Notes: a model not told the origin generated them from the letters alone. Counted from the first letter of the stretch, positions 16,446 to 25,518 are shown. The stretch is 64,000 bases of DNA from Pengzhenrongella sicca (GCF_017569225.1 NZ_CP071868.1:2604001-2668000), one strand, 5' to 3'. Numbers and translations are program-made.

Positions 16446-16613
16446 TCATCGTCGCCCGCGGCTCGGTTCCTCCACGGCCGGCTGCAGCTGCGAGCCCACC
16501 GGTGACTCCCCGTATCGCCCGATATCCGTCAGCTCGACGAATGGTTCCGATGAGGCGCGCGCGACCAGCGCGCTGAACTCCTCGGCAAAGCGCTGTTCCC
16601 TGAGCGTCGTCAT
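16446..16613 (-). CDS. small hypothetical protein (55 residues)
   Basis: A short frame starting MTTLREQRFAEEFSALVARA, with a clear GAGGAG ribosome binding site 7 bp before the ATG. The first half looks like an amphipathic helix; the second half is polar and ends in Arg. No homology recognised. Kept because of the start signal and plausible composition. Confidence 0.45.
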   Translation of the reverse strand: MTTLREQRFAEEFSALVARASSEPFVELTDIGRYGESPVGSQLQPAVEEPSRGRR

Positions 16614-16968
16614 GCCAGTCTCCTCGCGGGAATCGTGCCGTCGGATGACCTCGGAAGTGGGGCCACGGTCGCAGTCTCCGCCCACAAGGTGGACCGCCGA
16701 TGACGTACGGGCAGCATCGAGACACACCGACTGTGACGACACGGAGCACGTGGCGGGACCACGCGGCGCGGGACCGCAGTGGGATCCGGACGAGCAGCGG
16801 CGCATCCCGCATCCGACTGATCGCGGTCCCCAGCCCGACCGGTTCCCGCGTGAACACCCGGGGCCCATGTCGTTCGAGTAGGTGGGTCCCGCGGCGGTGG
16901 AGACCCCCGGGGGATGCCGTTTCCCGCGGAGATCGTCGTTCGCGGATGACCGAACCCCGCCTCCGGCG
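16614..16968. other. 355 bp stretch without a supported gene
   Basis: Lies between the 55-residue frame and the end of the CNNM gene. Open frames cross it on both strands, but their products are Arg/Ser/Pro-rich with no start signals. It must contain the promoter of the small minus-strand gene. I see no strong repeat or terminator. Confidence 0.4.
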
Positions 16969-17985
16969 CTAGACCGGCGAATCCGCGGGTCGCGGGAAGA
17001 GACGGCCGAGGACGTCGTTGAGGGTGATGACGCCGACGAACGCGCCGGCGTCATCGACCACGGCCAGGTGGTTGCGGGTCTCGCGCATCGCCGCGAGCGC
17101 CGCGTAGACCGGGGTTCCCGCCTGCAGGCTCAGGACCGGGCGCATGAACTCCCTGGCCGGGCGGTGGGCAGGCTCGGTCAGGGTGTCGCGCACGTGGATC
17201 ACGCCCTCGAGGGCACCCACGGGTCCGACCAGGACCCGCAGATGCCCCGTCTCGCGGGTGGCGGCCTGGACCTCGGCGACGGTCGCCGCGGCCGGAACCA
17301 CTGTCGGCCGGGCATCCTCGTCGAGCAGGTCGGCGATGCTCAGTCGTTGCAGGTCGAGGGCGCCCGCGACCTGGGCGGAGAACCGCGCGTCGATCGCCCC
17401 GACGTTGACCGAGTGCTCGACCAGGTGTCGCAGGTCGTCAGGGCTCTGACCCGTAGCGAGCTGATCGGCTGGCTCCACGCCGACCTTGCGCAGCGTCCAG
17501 TTCGCCATCTGGTTCAGGGCTCGCAGGACCGGTCGGGTCACCCACATGAACGCGCGCATCGGGATCGCGAGCAACGTGGCGGACGTCTCGGGGTGGGCGA
17601 TGGCCCAGGACTTCGGTGCCATCTCCCCCACGACCAGGTGCAAGAACGTCACGATCATGAGCGCGAGCACGAAACCAGCGACATCGGCCGCAACCGCCCC
17701 CACCCCCCACGTCTCGAACACGGGCGTGAGCCAGTGGTGGACCGCAGGCTTGGTGATGGCACCCAACGCCAGGGTGCACGCGGTGATGCCGAGCTGGGAG
17801 CCGGCCAGCAGCAGCGTCAGCTCGGACGCGCTGCGCAGCGCGGCCCGGGCCGAGCGGCTCTCGTGGGCGGCGTCCTCGAGGCGGTGCCGCTTCGCGGCCA
17901 GGAGCGCGAACTCCACCGCGACGAAGAACGCGCTCAGCGCGATCAGGGCCACGGTGACGGCGGTGATGATCAGGGCATTGTTCAT
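16969..17985 (-). CDS. CNNM/CorC-like hemolysin family protein (DUF21 + CBS pair), no C-terminal domain
   Basis: A 338-residue membrane protein: DUF21 (CNNM) transmembrane domain at residues 1-175 with FFVAVEFALLAAKRHRLED and GSQLGITACTLALG, then two CBS repeats from about 190 to 330 (ending LNDVLGRLFPRP). The CorC/HlyC C-terminal domain seen in the upstream partner is missing. Family members are linked to magnesium/cobalt efflux or sensing. Its ATG overlaps the stop of the partner by 4 nt, so the two probably form a heteromer. Confidence 0.9.
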   Translation of the reverse strand: MNNALIITAVTVALIALSAFFVAVEFALLAAKRHRLEDAAHESRSARAALRSASELTLLLAGSQLGITACTLALGAITKPAVHHWLTPVFETWGVGAVAADVAGFVLALMIVTFLHLVVGEMAPKSWAIAHPETSATLLAIPMRAFMWVTRPVLRALNQMANWTLRKVGVEPADQLATGQSPDDLRHLVEHSVNVGAIDARFSAQVAGALDLQRLSIADLLDEDARPTVVPAAATVAEVQAATRETGHLRVLVGPVGALEGVIHVRDTLTEPAHRPAREFMRPVLSLQAGTPVYAALAAMRETRNHLAVVDDAGAFVGVITLNDVLGRLFPRPADSPV

Positions 17986-19379
17986 CGGGGTGCGGCCTCG
18001 CCCGGCTCGGTGGTGGGATGGGTCGGCGCTGCGGGGTCCGGCGGCACGGTCACCCGCACGACGGCAGGCACGTTGCGCTCGACGGCGAGAACCTCCACAC
18101 CCATGGTCACCGGCTCGGGCTGCTCGGCCAGGGCCAGGTGCCCGGGGTCGGGCAAGAACTCCACCACGATGCAGGTGCCGACGTCCGGCAGGGCGCCGTG
18201 GGCAGCGATGACGAGACCGGCGATGGTCTCGTAGTCCCCGCGCGGCAGGTCGTGCCCGACGGCGCGCTCCACCTCGTCGATGTGCACGTCGCCCGCCATC
18301 ACCCAGCGGCCATCATCGGCGACCGGGGCACGATCGGGGGTCTGCGGGTCGTGCTCGTCGGTGATCTCCCCCACCAGCTCCTCGGCGAGATCTTCGAGGG
18401 TGAGGACCCCGGCGAAGCCGCCGTACTCGTCCATCACGCACGCGAGCTGGTTCGTGCTGTCGGCCAACGTGCGCACCCCGGCGGGCAGGCTCATCGACGT
18501 CGGCACCATGATCGCGGGTCGCATGATCGAGGTGACCGGCGCGGCCTCGACCTGGGCGCCGTTGAGGATGTCCTGGAGGTGGACGACGCCGACGACCTGG
18601 TCGTCGTCGTCCAGCACCGGGTAGCGCGAGTGCCCTGTGCTCATCAGCTCCCGGACGCGGGCATTCGTATCATCGGCGCGCACTGCGTCCACTCGGGCGC
18701 GCGGGATCATCGCGTGCTCCACGGCGCGGTCGGGGAAGTCGATGATTCGGTCCAGCAGCAGGGACAGCTCCGGCGGGAGGTCCCCGCTGTCGCGGGAGTC
18801 CGCCACGATGTGCTCGAGGTCGCGCGCCGTCGCGGAGTGCTCGACGTCGTGCACGGGTTCGATCCCGAGCGCGCGCAGCAGCGCGTTCGATGCCGCGTCG
18901 AAGACGCGAATCAGCCACCCGAAGACCTTCAGGTAGACCGTCGTGGAGGTCGCCAGCCACAACGCGACCGGCTCCGGCCGGGCGATCGCGAGGTTCTTCG
19001 GGAACAGCTCACCGAAGATCATCTGCACGAACGTCGAGAACAACAGAGCGAGCACCGTGCCCACCGCGATCCCGACACCGGTGGGTACGCCCACCCCGCC
19101 GAGCCCCTCTCCGAGGGACTCCCCGATCAGGGGCTCGGCGACGTACCCGACGAGCAGTCCGGTCACCGTGATGCCGAGCTGGGCCCCAGAGAGCATGAAG
19201 GACGTGCGCCGCGTCACCGCGAGCGCTCTCGTCGCGCCCCGGTCACCGCCTGCGGCCCGAACATTGAGCCGGGACCGGTCGACCGCCATGTACGCGAACT
19301 CCTGCGCAACGAAGTACCCCGTCACCGCTGTGATCGCCAAGACGACGAGGACGCCGAGCAGCAGCGAGAGCGCCCACAT
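17982..19379 (-). CDS. CNNM/CorC-like hemolysin family protein (DUF21 + CBS pair + CorC_HlyC)
   Basis: A 465-residue protein. The DUF21 membrane domain (VAQEFAYMAVDRSRL, LSGAQLGITVTGLLVGYVAEP) covers residues 1-195; the CBS pair (VPRARVDAV-like MIPRARV... HSRYPVLDDD... GVVHLQDIL; QLACVMDEYGGFAGVLTLEDLAEELVGEI) runs to about 345; a CorC/HlyC transporter-associated domain follows (DGRWVMAGDVHIDEV). This is the full-length member of the pair, likely a Mg/Co-linked transporter. It is the first gene of the two-gene operon. Confidence 0.9.
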   Translation of the reverse strand: MWALSLLLGVLVVLAITAVTGYFVAQEFAYMAVDRSRLNVRAAGGDRGATRALAVTRRTSFMLSGAQLGITVTGLLVGYVAEPLIGESLGEGLGGVGVPTGVGIAVGTVLALLFSTFVQMIFGELFPKNLAIARPEPVALWLATSTTVYLKVFGWLIRVFDAASNALLRALGIEPVHDVEHSATARDLEHIVADSRDSGDLPPELSLLLDRIIDFPDRAVEHAMIPRARVDAVRADDTNARVRELMSTGHSRYPVLDDDDQVVGVVHLQDILNGAQVEAAPVTSIMRPAIMVPTSMSLPAGVRTLADSTNQLACVMDEYGGFAGVLTLEDLAEELVGEITDEHDPQTPDRAPVADDGRWVMAGDVHIDEVERAVGHDLPRGDYETIAGLVIAAHGALPDVGTCIVVEFLPDPGHLALAEQPEPVTMGVEVLAVERNVPAVVRVTVPPDPAAPTHPTTEPGEAAPR

Positions 19380-19558
19380 CAGATTCTCCCCTTCCGGCTG
19401 GCTTCGTCGATCTCCATCACGGAAGGGCTCGTACTATCGCTGCTCATCAATCTCCAGATCGGGGACGGGTGCGACAGCACAACGAGCATCGCACTCCGAC
19501 GGTTCCCAGCCAGCACTTCAGGTACGAGCCCCCGACGGCGCGGTTCGCGGCTTGCCGG

Positions 19559-19840
19559 CTACGGGCTGAGGTGAGTGGCCATCAGCCCAAGAGCGACGAC
19601 GAACGTGGTGGCGGCCCCGAGAACGATGCCGGCGGCCGCGGACGCGAACCTGGTCGCGCGGCCCGTCTCGTATCGCCGAATGCCCACGATGCCAAGGGCG
19701 ACGGCGAGGATCGCCGCCGCAACGGCGACGACATCACCGATCACGGGGACGAAGGACGCCGCAATCGCCACGAGGCCTGCGGCCAGCGCACGCTCGCCGA
19801 ACGGGTCGTGACGATGAGGCGGGCGACGCTCCTCGTCCAT
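19559..19840 (-). CDS. small two-helix membrane protein
   Basis: A 93-residue protein with a polar, His/Arg-rich N-terminus (MDEERRPPHRHDPFGE), then two long hydrophobic segments (ALAAGLVAIAASFVPVIGDVVAVAAAILAVALGIVGI and SAAAGIVLGAATTFVVALGLMA) joined by a basic loop. This resembles DUF4190-type proteins of actinobacteria, but I cannot be sure. An upstream in-frame ATG at 19894 would add 18 residues. Confidence 0.6.
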   Translation of the reverse strand: MDEERRPPHRHDPFGERALAAGLVAIAASFVPVIGDVVAVAAAILAVALGIVGIRRYETGRATRFASAAAGIVLGAATTFVVALGLMATHLSP

Positions 19841-19906
19841 CACGGCCTTCCGATCGCGGGTCGACTCCGGCTGCAATGAGCGCAACGGTCTCACACCAGC
19901 GTCGGG

Positions 19907-21073
19907 CTAGACGGCTTCCTGCCGCTTCTTCCGCGCGAACCGGGCGGGGAGGTCCGGGCCGTCCCACACCTGGACCGCCCGCCAGATCGAGGCCGCGATC
20001 GGTACGGCCAGCACTGCTCCGGTCAGCCCGGCGAGCACCGTGCCGGCGGTGAGCGCGATGAGGATGACGAGGGGGTGCAGGCGCAGCGTTCGCCCCATGA
20101 CCACGGGCTGGAGGAAGTCACCTTCGAGCTGGTTCACCACGACGACGATCGCGACCACGACGAGCGCCTCGACCGGGCCCACCGCGACGAGGGCGACCAG
20201 GGCGGCGAGGATGCCGGCGACGGTCGCACCGACGAGCGGGATGAACGCCAGCAGGAACACCAGGACGGACAGCGGGAGCAGCAGCGGCACGCCGACGATC
20301 GCGAGCCCGATGCCGATGGCGACCGCATCCACCGCCGCGACGATCGCCGTCCCGCGGATGTACCCGCCGAGGGTGCGGACCGTCGCGTTGCCGATGCGCT
20401 TGCCGCGTTCGTAGCGGCGGCCTTCGTACGGGCGCAGGAGGAACTCCCACAGCTGCGGACCGTCCTTGAGGAAGAAGAACAGCACGACGATCATGATGAA
20501 GAACCCGGCGACGAAGTCGACCGTCTGCGACACGCCCGCGATCGCACCCGAGCCCACCGCGTCCGACCGCAGCAGACCGGCGACGGACTCCTGCACGGAC
20601 TGGATCTGTTCCGCGGTGATCTCGAACGGCAGCCCCTGGATGGAGCCTTGCAGCTCGTCGAAGCCATCCAACGCCTGGTCGCGCAGGTCCCCCCACTGGT
20701 TCACGACGGCGCCGACGACCAGCCACAGGACCCCAGAGAGCAGGACGACGAGGGTGGCCAACGCGATCCACGTCGCCACCAGCCGCGGCAGTCCCTTGCG
20801 GCGCAGGAACGACACCAGCGGCGAGATCGCCGCCGCGAGCACGAGAGCGATGAGCACCGGGATGACGATGAGAGTCAGCTGCGTCACCGCGAGCACACAC
20901 ACGGCCACGACCGCCAGCACGGCCAGCACCTGCAACGATCGCGTTCCCACCCGACCGAACCCGTCCGCCCACAGCGACGCGGCACTGTGCACGGAACCCG
21001 GCGACGCCTCGGGCGGCGGGACAGCGGCTGACGAGCGCACGCTCTGCGCTGACCGGCGAGCGAACACAGCCAT
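19907..21073 (-). CDS. AI-2E family transporter (permease)
   Basis: A 388-residue membrane protein with about eight helices in the AI-2E/TqsA pattern: paired N-terminal helices (VLAVLAVVAVCVLAVTQLT, VIPVLIALVLAAAISPLVSFLRRKGLPR), a hydrophilic middle, VLFFFLKDGPQLWEFL, and the conserved GPVEALVVVAIVVVVNQLEGDFLQPVVMGRTLRLHP. Some members export autoinducer-2 or act as Na/H antiporters; the substrate here is unknown. GGAGG 5 bp before the ATG at 21073 fixes the start. Single-gene unit, divergent from the APC permease. Confidence 0.88.
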   Translation of the reverse strand: MAVFARRSAQSVRSSAAVPPPEASPGSVHSAASLWADGFGRVGTRSLQVLAVLAVVAVCVLAVTQLTLIVIPVLIALVLAAAISPLVSFLRRKGLPRLVATWIALATLVVLLSGVLWLVVGAVVNQWGDLRDQALDGFDELQGSIQGLPFEITAEQIQSVQESVAGLLRSDAVGSGAIAGVSQTVDFVAGFFIMIVVLFFFLKDGPQLWEFLLRPYEGRRYERGKRIGNATVRTLGGYIRGTAIVAAVDAVAIGIGLAIVGVPLLLPLSVLVFLLAFIPLVGATVAGILAALVALVAVGPVEALVVVAIVVVVNQLEGDFLQPVVMGRTLRLHPLVILIALTAGTVLAGLTGAVLAVPIAASIWRAVQVWDGPDLPARFARKKRQEAV

Positions 21074-21303
21074 GGGCACCTCCCACTGTCACGGACCGGC
21101 GGCTGCCGAAGTCCCCGACCGTACTGCGAGGTGGCGACTTCCGCGCGCCGCGGCAGGGCGCTTCGTCCAGCACCTGCTGGCACACTGCATCACCTCCCCC
21201 ACGGGCGTAGAAGGGACGGCATGGCCGCAACGATGGTGGCGCACGCAGAGCCTGCGGCTGGATCAGGTGCCGGCCGATCTGGTGCGCAACGAACGCCGGA
21301 CCA

Positions 21304-22560
21304 ATGAGCGATCAGGGCGGACTTGCCCGTCGTCTGGGCACCGGCGACGCGGTCGTCATCGGTATGGGCTCGATGATCGGCGCTGGTGTGTTCGTCGCGT
21401 TCGCGCCGGCGGCGCGGGCCGCGGGCGCGGGGCTGCTCCTCGGCCTTGCGGTGGCGGCAGCAGTGGCGTACGCGAATGCGACCGCATCGGCGCAGCTCGC
21501 CGCCCAGTACCCGACCTCCGGCGGGACGTACGTCTACGGCCGCGAGCGCCTCGGCCCGTGGTGGGGCTTTCTGGCGGGGTGGAGCTTCGTGATCGGCAAG
21601 ACGGCGAGCTGCGCGGCGATGGCCTTGACGTTCGCCGCCTATGCCGCCCCTGCGGCGTGGGCCAAGCCCGTGGCCGTGGCGGCCGTGGTGGGCCTGGCGA
21701 CGGTCAACTACCGCGGCGTGACCCGCACGGCTCGGCTGGCCCGCGTCATCGTGGCCGTTGTGCTCGCCGCCCTGGCCGTCGTGATCCTCGCAGGGCTGTT
21801 CGGCGCGGAGCCTCGCTGGGCGCAGGTCACCGTCTGGAGCAGCGGCAGCGGAGGCTGGTACGGCGTGCTGCAGTCGGCTGGCCTGCTGTTCTTCGCGTTC
21901 GCGGGCTACGCACGAATCGCGACCCTCGGCGAGGAGGTGCGTGATCCGGCGTCGACCATCCCCCGCGCGATCCAGATCGCGCTCGGCGTCACGGTCGTGG
22001 TGTACGCGAGCATCGCCGTCACGCTGCTCACGGTGCTCGGACCTGCCGGGATCGCAGCCACCTCCGCACCTCTCGCCTCGGCAGTCGACGCGAGCACCTG
22101 GACCTGGGCGGGACCCGTGGTCCGGATCGGCAGTGCGACGGCCGCGCTGGGGGCGTTGCTCGCGCTCATCGCCGGTGTCGGTCGCACCGAGCTGGCGATG
22201 GCGCGCACGGGGGATCTGCCGCGGTGGTTGGCGGCCGTCCACCCGCGGTACGGCGTGCCGCACCACGCGGAGATCGCCCTTGCCGCAGCCGTCTGCCTGC
22301 TGGTCCTGACCGTGGACCTGCGAGGTGCCATCGGCTTCTCCTCCGTCGGGGTGCTCCTGTACTACCTCGTCGCCAACCTCGCCGCCTTCACCCAAGCTCC
22401 CGAGCACCGCCGATTTCCGCGGGCACTGCAGGGCTTCGGCGCGCTTGGCTGCGTCGCGCTCGTCGCGACCTTGCCACCACCATCCGTCCTTGCCGGGATC
22501 GGCGTGCTCCTCGTCGGGCTGCTGTACCGAGCGTGGCGCCTGCGCCGCGAACCGCCCTGA
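21304..22560 (+). CDS. APC family amino acid/polyamine permease
   Basis: A 418-residue protein with about twelve helices. VIGMGSMIGAGVFVAFAPAA is the helix 1 GxG substrate-binding motif of the amino acid-polyamine-organocation family; YPTSGGTYVYGRERLGPWWGFLAGW is the conserved helix 2-3 block, and GYARIATLGEEVRDPASTIPRAI the helix 6 block. It lies convergent with the Fe-S membrane protein, ending 6 bp from it. Substrate unknown. Confidence 0.9.
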   Translation: MSDQGGLARRLGTGDAVVIGMGSMIGAGVFVAFAPAARAAGAGLLLGLAVAAAVAYANATASAQLAAQYPTSGGTYVYGRERLGPWWGFLAGWSFVIGKTASCAAMALTFAAYAAPAAWAKPVAVAAVVGLATVNYRGVTRTARLARVIVAVVLAALAVVILAGLFGAEPRWAQVTVWSSGSGGWYGVLQSAGLLFFAFAGYARIATLGEEVRDPASTIPRAIQIALGVTVVVYASIAVTLLTVLGPAGIAATSAPLASAVDASTWTWAGPVVRIGSATAALGALLALIAGVGRTELAMARTGDLPRWLAAVHPRYGVPHHAEIALAAAVCLLVLTVDLRGAIGFSSVGVLLYYLVANLAAFTQAPEHRRFPRALQGFGALGCVALVATLPPPSVLAGIGVLLVGLLYRAWRLRREPP

Positions 22561-22566
22561 TCGGCA

Positions 22567-24003
22567 TCACATCCGCATGGCCATCGGGAGCACGAACAAG
22601 TAGATGTTCAGGGCCCCGAGCAGGCCGATGATCGTGACGTACGGGGCGAGGGTGGCGCGTCGTCGAGCGAGGGTCTGATACCGACGATGGGTGATGCGCC
22701 GCGCGGTGTAGAGCGACCCGGCGACGCCGAGTGCGAGCAGGGCGAACTGCAGGATCTGGATGGTGCCGGCGCCCACCAGCGCGGTGGAGCCGCCGTCGGA
22801 CTCGCCCCCGAGCATCGCGGTGAGCGTGTAGAAGACCGACTTGCCCTCAGCGAGCAGGTGGAAGAGGTTGTGCGCGATGTGGGCCGCGACGTCGAGCGGG
22901 ATCAGGGCGTAGCCGAAGCGGGCGAAGTTCATCCGGGTGCTCTCGAGGTTGCGCGCCGAGGCGAACCAGGACGCGCCGGCGAGCAGGCCGACGGGGAGGC
23001 CGACGGCGACAACGAACGCGGCGGTGAAGATGACCGGGTAGCTCGTCACCCCGGTGGTTCGCTCGATGGCGCCGAGCACGTCCTGCCACACCTCGAGCAT
23101 CGTGACGTTCTGGATGAGGACGATGCCCATGATCGCCGCGGCGAGGAAGGACTGCTCGAGCTGGGGCTTGCGGATGAACCACAGCTCGCTCGCGGGCTTG
23201 CGGACGCGGAGCTGGATCGCGTCGTTGGGGCAGGACTTGATGCAGTTGGCGCACAGGTTGCAGTTGGCGCTGTCGTCCATGGTGCGGGGGAAGCTGAACA
23301 AGGGGCAGCCCGCAACCTTCTCGTTGCCGTTGTAGCAGACGGCCCGGGCGGTGCAGGTCGTGCAGATCGCGTTGTCGGCACGGAGCTCGACCATGCCGAC
23401 GCGGGCGTAGTTGCCGGCCATGCCGCCGAGGAAGCACAGGTAGCGGCAGAAGGTGCGGCGTTGGAAGAACGCGCCGGAGGCGATGACGAGGGTGGTGAGG
23501 ATGAGCAGCAGCACTCCGGAGCCCCAGGGAGACTCCACGACACCCCAGACGTGGTCAGACCAGGTGATGATCAGGAACGAGGCGTCGATGATCCAGACGC
23601 CGTACCTCTTGAGGAACACCGGGACCGGGCGCCGCGCACCGACCATCTTCTGGACGAGGTCGGACAGTGCTCCGAACGGGCACACGGCGCACCAGAAGCG
23701 GCCGACCAGGACGAACACGATGGGGATGAGTGGCCACCACAGCACCCACATCAGTGCGGTGCCGGGGTTGTCGTGGGCAGCGTCGGGTCCCAGCAGCAGC
23801 TGGTAGGCGACCAGGCCGAACACGGCGGCGATCGGTACCTGCAGGATGCCGGGGTACCAGCGGCTGCGCAGCGCCCGCCGCACCATGGGGATCGCCAGCA
23901 GATCGCGGCCCGCCGGCATCGGGGGGAGATCGGGGGTGGCATCGGGGTCGACGCCGCGGTCAGGAGCGGGGTCGCCTGGTCGGGTGGCAACAGGAGCGGG
24001 CAT
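22567..24003 (-). CDS. NosR/NapH-like 4Fe-4S membrane protein
   Basis: A 478-residue membrane protein with about nine helices. FWCAVCPFGALSDLVQK and FCRYLCFLGG are the paired CxxCP motifs of NapH/NosR-type quinol-linked proteins. A cytoplasmic ferredoxin-like segment follows, CTTCTARAVC...GCP and CNLCANCIKSCPNDAI, for two [4Fe-4S] clusters. It should pass electrons across or along the membrane, but no nitrous oxide or nitrate reductase gene is nearby. It is 31 bp downstream of a Met/His-rich secreted protein and faces copper-type genes, so a role in metal redox handling is an inference. Confidence 0.8.
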   Translation of the reverse strand: MPAPVATRPGDPAPDRGVDPDATPDLPPMPAGRDLLAIPMVRRALRSRWYPGILQVPIAAVFGLVAYQLLLGPDAAHDNPGTALMWVLWWPLIPIVFVLVGRFWCAVCPFGALSDLVQKMVGARRPVPVFLKRYGVWIIDASFLIITWSDHVWGVVESPWGSGVLLLILTTLVIASGAFFQRRTFCRYLCFLGGMAGNYARVGMVELRADNAICTTCTARAVCYNGNEKVAGCPLFSFPRTMDDSANCNLCANCIKSCPNDAIQLRVRKPASELWFIRKPQLEQSFLAAAIMGIVLIQNVTMLEVWQDVLGAIERTTGVTSYPVIFTAAFVVAVGLPVGLLAGASWFASARNLESTRMNFARFGYALIPLDVAAHIAHNLFHLLAEGKSVFYTLTAMLGGESDGGSTALVGAGTIQILQFALLALGVAGSLYTARRITHRRYQTLARRRATLAPYVTIIGLLGALNIYLFVLPMAMRM

Positions 24004-24034
24004 CGGTGGTCCTCGGATTCTTGGAGGGCGGTGG

Positions 24035-24526
24035 TCAGGCGGGGGTCGGCGCGCTCGGGCGAGCGACCCGCCGGCGACCGGGTCGGGCGAGGCTGCGCCG
24101 GCGGACGAAGGCCGCGGACAGGAGAACTGCAGCGTTGACCGCCGCGAAGGTGCTCAGCACGAGGCCCCGCGGTCGAGACACGGCGCTCTCATGCTCGTCT
24201 GCGTCCGTGTCCTGCGCGGGCGACGTCATCCCCTCCATGTCGTGCCCGGGCGGCTCTGTCACGGGCTGCTGCTCTGGCGGAACGTCGTGAGCGGGCATGT
24301 CCTCGGCCGGCATATCCATCCCCGGCATCGGGTCGTCGCTCGGGTCTGCGTCGGACGAGACCCGGGTGGGGGTCGGGGCCCAAGCGACCTGGAGCTGCGC
24401 GGTCGCTGTGGTGGCGAGCCCAGCAGTCAGCATCGTGGCGAGCCCGACGATCGCGACGGCACGGACCGGACGCGGGTGCATGGGGTGCGTGCGGGGCGTC
24501 CTCGTCATCGCGTGCGTGGTGGTCAT
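24035..24526 (-). CDS. secreted/membrane Met- and His-rich protein, putative metal binder
   Basis: A 163-residue protein. Residues 1-43 form a signal peptide (AVAIVGLATMLTAGLATTATAQ). The mature part is acidic and carries PMPGMDMPAEDMPAHD and PPGHDMEGMTSPAQ, a run of Met, His and Asp that suits Cu(I)/Cu(II) binding. A C-terminal helix (LVLSTFAAVNAAVLLSAAFV) followed by RRRSLARPGRRR anchors it in the membrane. GGAGGAG precedes the ATG. First gene of the unit with the Fe-S protein, divergent from the DUF305 lipoprotein. Confidence 0.75.
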   Translation of the reverse strand: MTTTHAMTRTPRTHPMHPRPVRAVAIVGLATMLTAGLATTATAQLQVAWAPTPTRVSSDADPSDDPMPGMDMPAEDMPAHDVPPEQQPVTEPPGHDMEGMTSPAQDTDADEHESAVSRPRGLVLSTFAAVNAAVLLSAAFVRRRSLARPGRRRVARPSAPTPA

Positions 24527-24837
24527 CGCGCGGCTCCTCCAGAAGTTGGTGGGGGTCGATGACGTGGCTCGTTCACCGCCCTCGATGCGCTGAACGTAGG
24601 TCGCACATCTGCCCCGAGACCGGGACTACGGGGTTCCGGAGGCCGTTCTTCAACGAACCTTTATGTCGACGCCGCGACGCCCCGTCGGCTTCATCGGATC
24701 TTCATCGAATCTCGACCGTGCGCGCGGGGTTGCTGAACGACCGTGGACCGTCCCGATGCGCGGACGATCCCGCCGCGCCGCTTCGCCTGACCCGACGAGC
24801 CGAGCCCTGGGTCGACCTGAGCCTTGGAGAATCGCAC
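24527..24837. other. 311 bp divergent promoter region of the metal island
   Basis: Non-coding space between the Met-rich protein gene (minus) and the DUF305 lipoprotein gene (plus). It contains the direct repeat at 24690-24711. The stretch 24640-24715 is noticeably AT-richer than its surroundings. No supported gene or hairpin terminator seen. Confidence 0.6.
24690..24711. promoter_or_regulatory. 11 bp direct repeat, candidate response-regulator site
   Basis: TTCATCGGATC is followed at once by TTCATCGAATC: two 11 bp units with one mismatch, in tandem. Adjacent direct repeats with 11 bp period are the normal binding layout of OmpR/PhoB-family regulators. The site is 127 bp before the DUF305 start and 164 bp before the divergent start; an OmpR-family regulator is encoded 3 kb downstream in the same cluster. 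Confidence 0.5.
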
Positions 24838-25518
24838 ATGGACCGCAGAACCCTCGCGAGCATCGTCGGCGGCGCACTCGTCCTGGCCGTGGCCTTGTCA
24901 TCCTGCGCGGGCGGCAGCAGCGAACCCGCCGCTGGCGGCGGCTCGACCAGCACGGCGCCGCAGACCTCGGCGACACCAGCGCTCGTCGACGACACCCGAA
25001 ACGCCGTCGACGTCGAGTTCACCCAGAACATGGTCGTCCACCATGAAGGTGCGATCCTGATGGCCAACATGGCCTCCCGCATGGCCAGCAGCTCGCAGGT
25101 GAAGGCGCTGGGTGAGCGGATCAGCGCCGCGCAGGAGCCCGAGATCGTCACGATGAAGTCCTGGCTGGTGGAATGGGGCGAGCAGAGCGCGGCCGAGGTC
25201 GACATGGACGGGATGGACATGGGCGGCATGGACATGGGCGGCATGGACATGGGCGGCATGAGCCAGGACGACGCGATGGCCGACCTCAAGTCCGTTGACG
25301 GGACGGCCTTCGACCGGCGCTTCCTCGAGCTCATGATCGAGCACCACCGCGGCGCCTTGGCGATGACTGCCACCGAGCTCGCGGCGGGCACCAACCCTCA
25401 GGCGCGTGCTCTCGCCCAGGTGATCAGCGACGCGCAGACCGTCGAGATCACCGAGATGGACCAGCTCCTCCAGACCCTCCCGATCATCGACGAGCGGAGC
25501 GAGGAGGCGAGGCCGTGA
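24838..25518 (+). CDS. DUF305 lipoprotein with Met-rich loop
   Basis: A 226-residue lipoprotein: signal sequence with lipobox LSSCAGG (Cys near residue 23), Gly/Ser/Ala linker, then two DUF305 halves, VEFTQNMVVHHEGAILMANM and DRRFLELMIEHHRGALAMT, each with the conserved HH pair. Between them is GMDMGGMDMGGMDMGGM, a methionine repeat typical of Cu(I) binding. DUF305 proteins often sit with copper resistance genes and probably act as extracellular metal chaperones. Its stop overlaps the start of the P1B ATPase (GTGA), so they are coupled. Confidence 0.9.
   Translation: MDRRTLASIVGGALVLAVALSSCAGGSSEPAAGGGSTSTAPQTSATPALVDDTRNAVDVEFTQNMVVHHEGAILMANMASRMASSSQVKALGERISAAQEPEIVTMKSWLVEWGEQSAAEVDMDGMDMGGMDMGGMDMGGMSQDDAMADLKSVDGTAFDRRFLELMIEHHRGALAMTATELAAGTNPQARALAQVISDAQTVEITEMDQLLQTLPIIDERSEEARP

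Noticed and set aside
16700-16972. 90-residue plus-strand frame
   Set aside because: Arg/Ser/Thr-rich, no ribosome binding site, no motif.
19380-19558. Possible magnesium riboswitch upstream of the CNNM operon
   Set aside because: The gap is about long enough for an M-box, but I could not match the conserved core.
16882-19574. Very long open frames on the plus strand opposite the CNNM genes
   Set aside because: They come from the third-codon GC bias of the minus-strand genes; products are Arg/Gly/His-rich with no domains, while the minus frames show clear DUF21/CBS motifs.
20075-21031. Plus-strand frame opposite the AI-2E gene
   Set aside because: Asp/Arg/His-rich shadow of a membrane protein frame, no family features.
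22687-24138. Plus-strand frame opposite the Fe-S membrane protein
   Set aside because: Glu/Gly/Ala-rich and without motifs; the minus strand carries four CxxC motifs.
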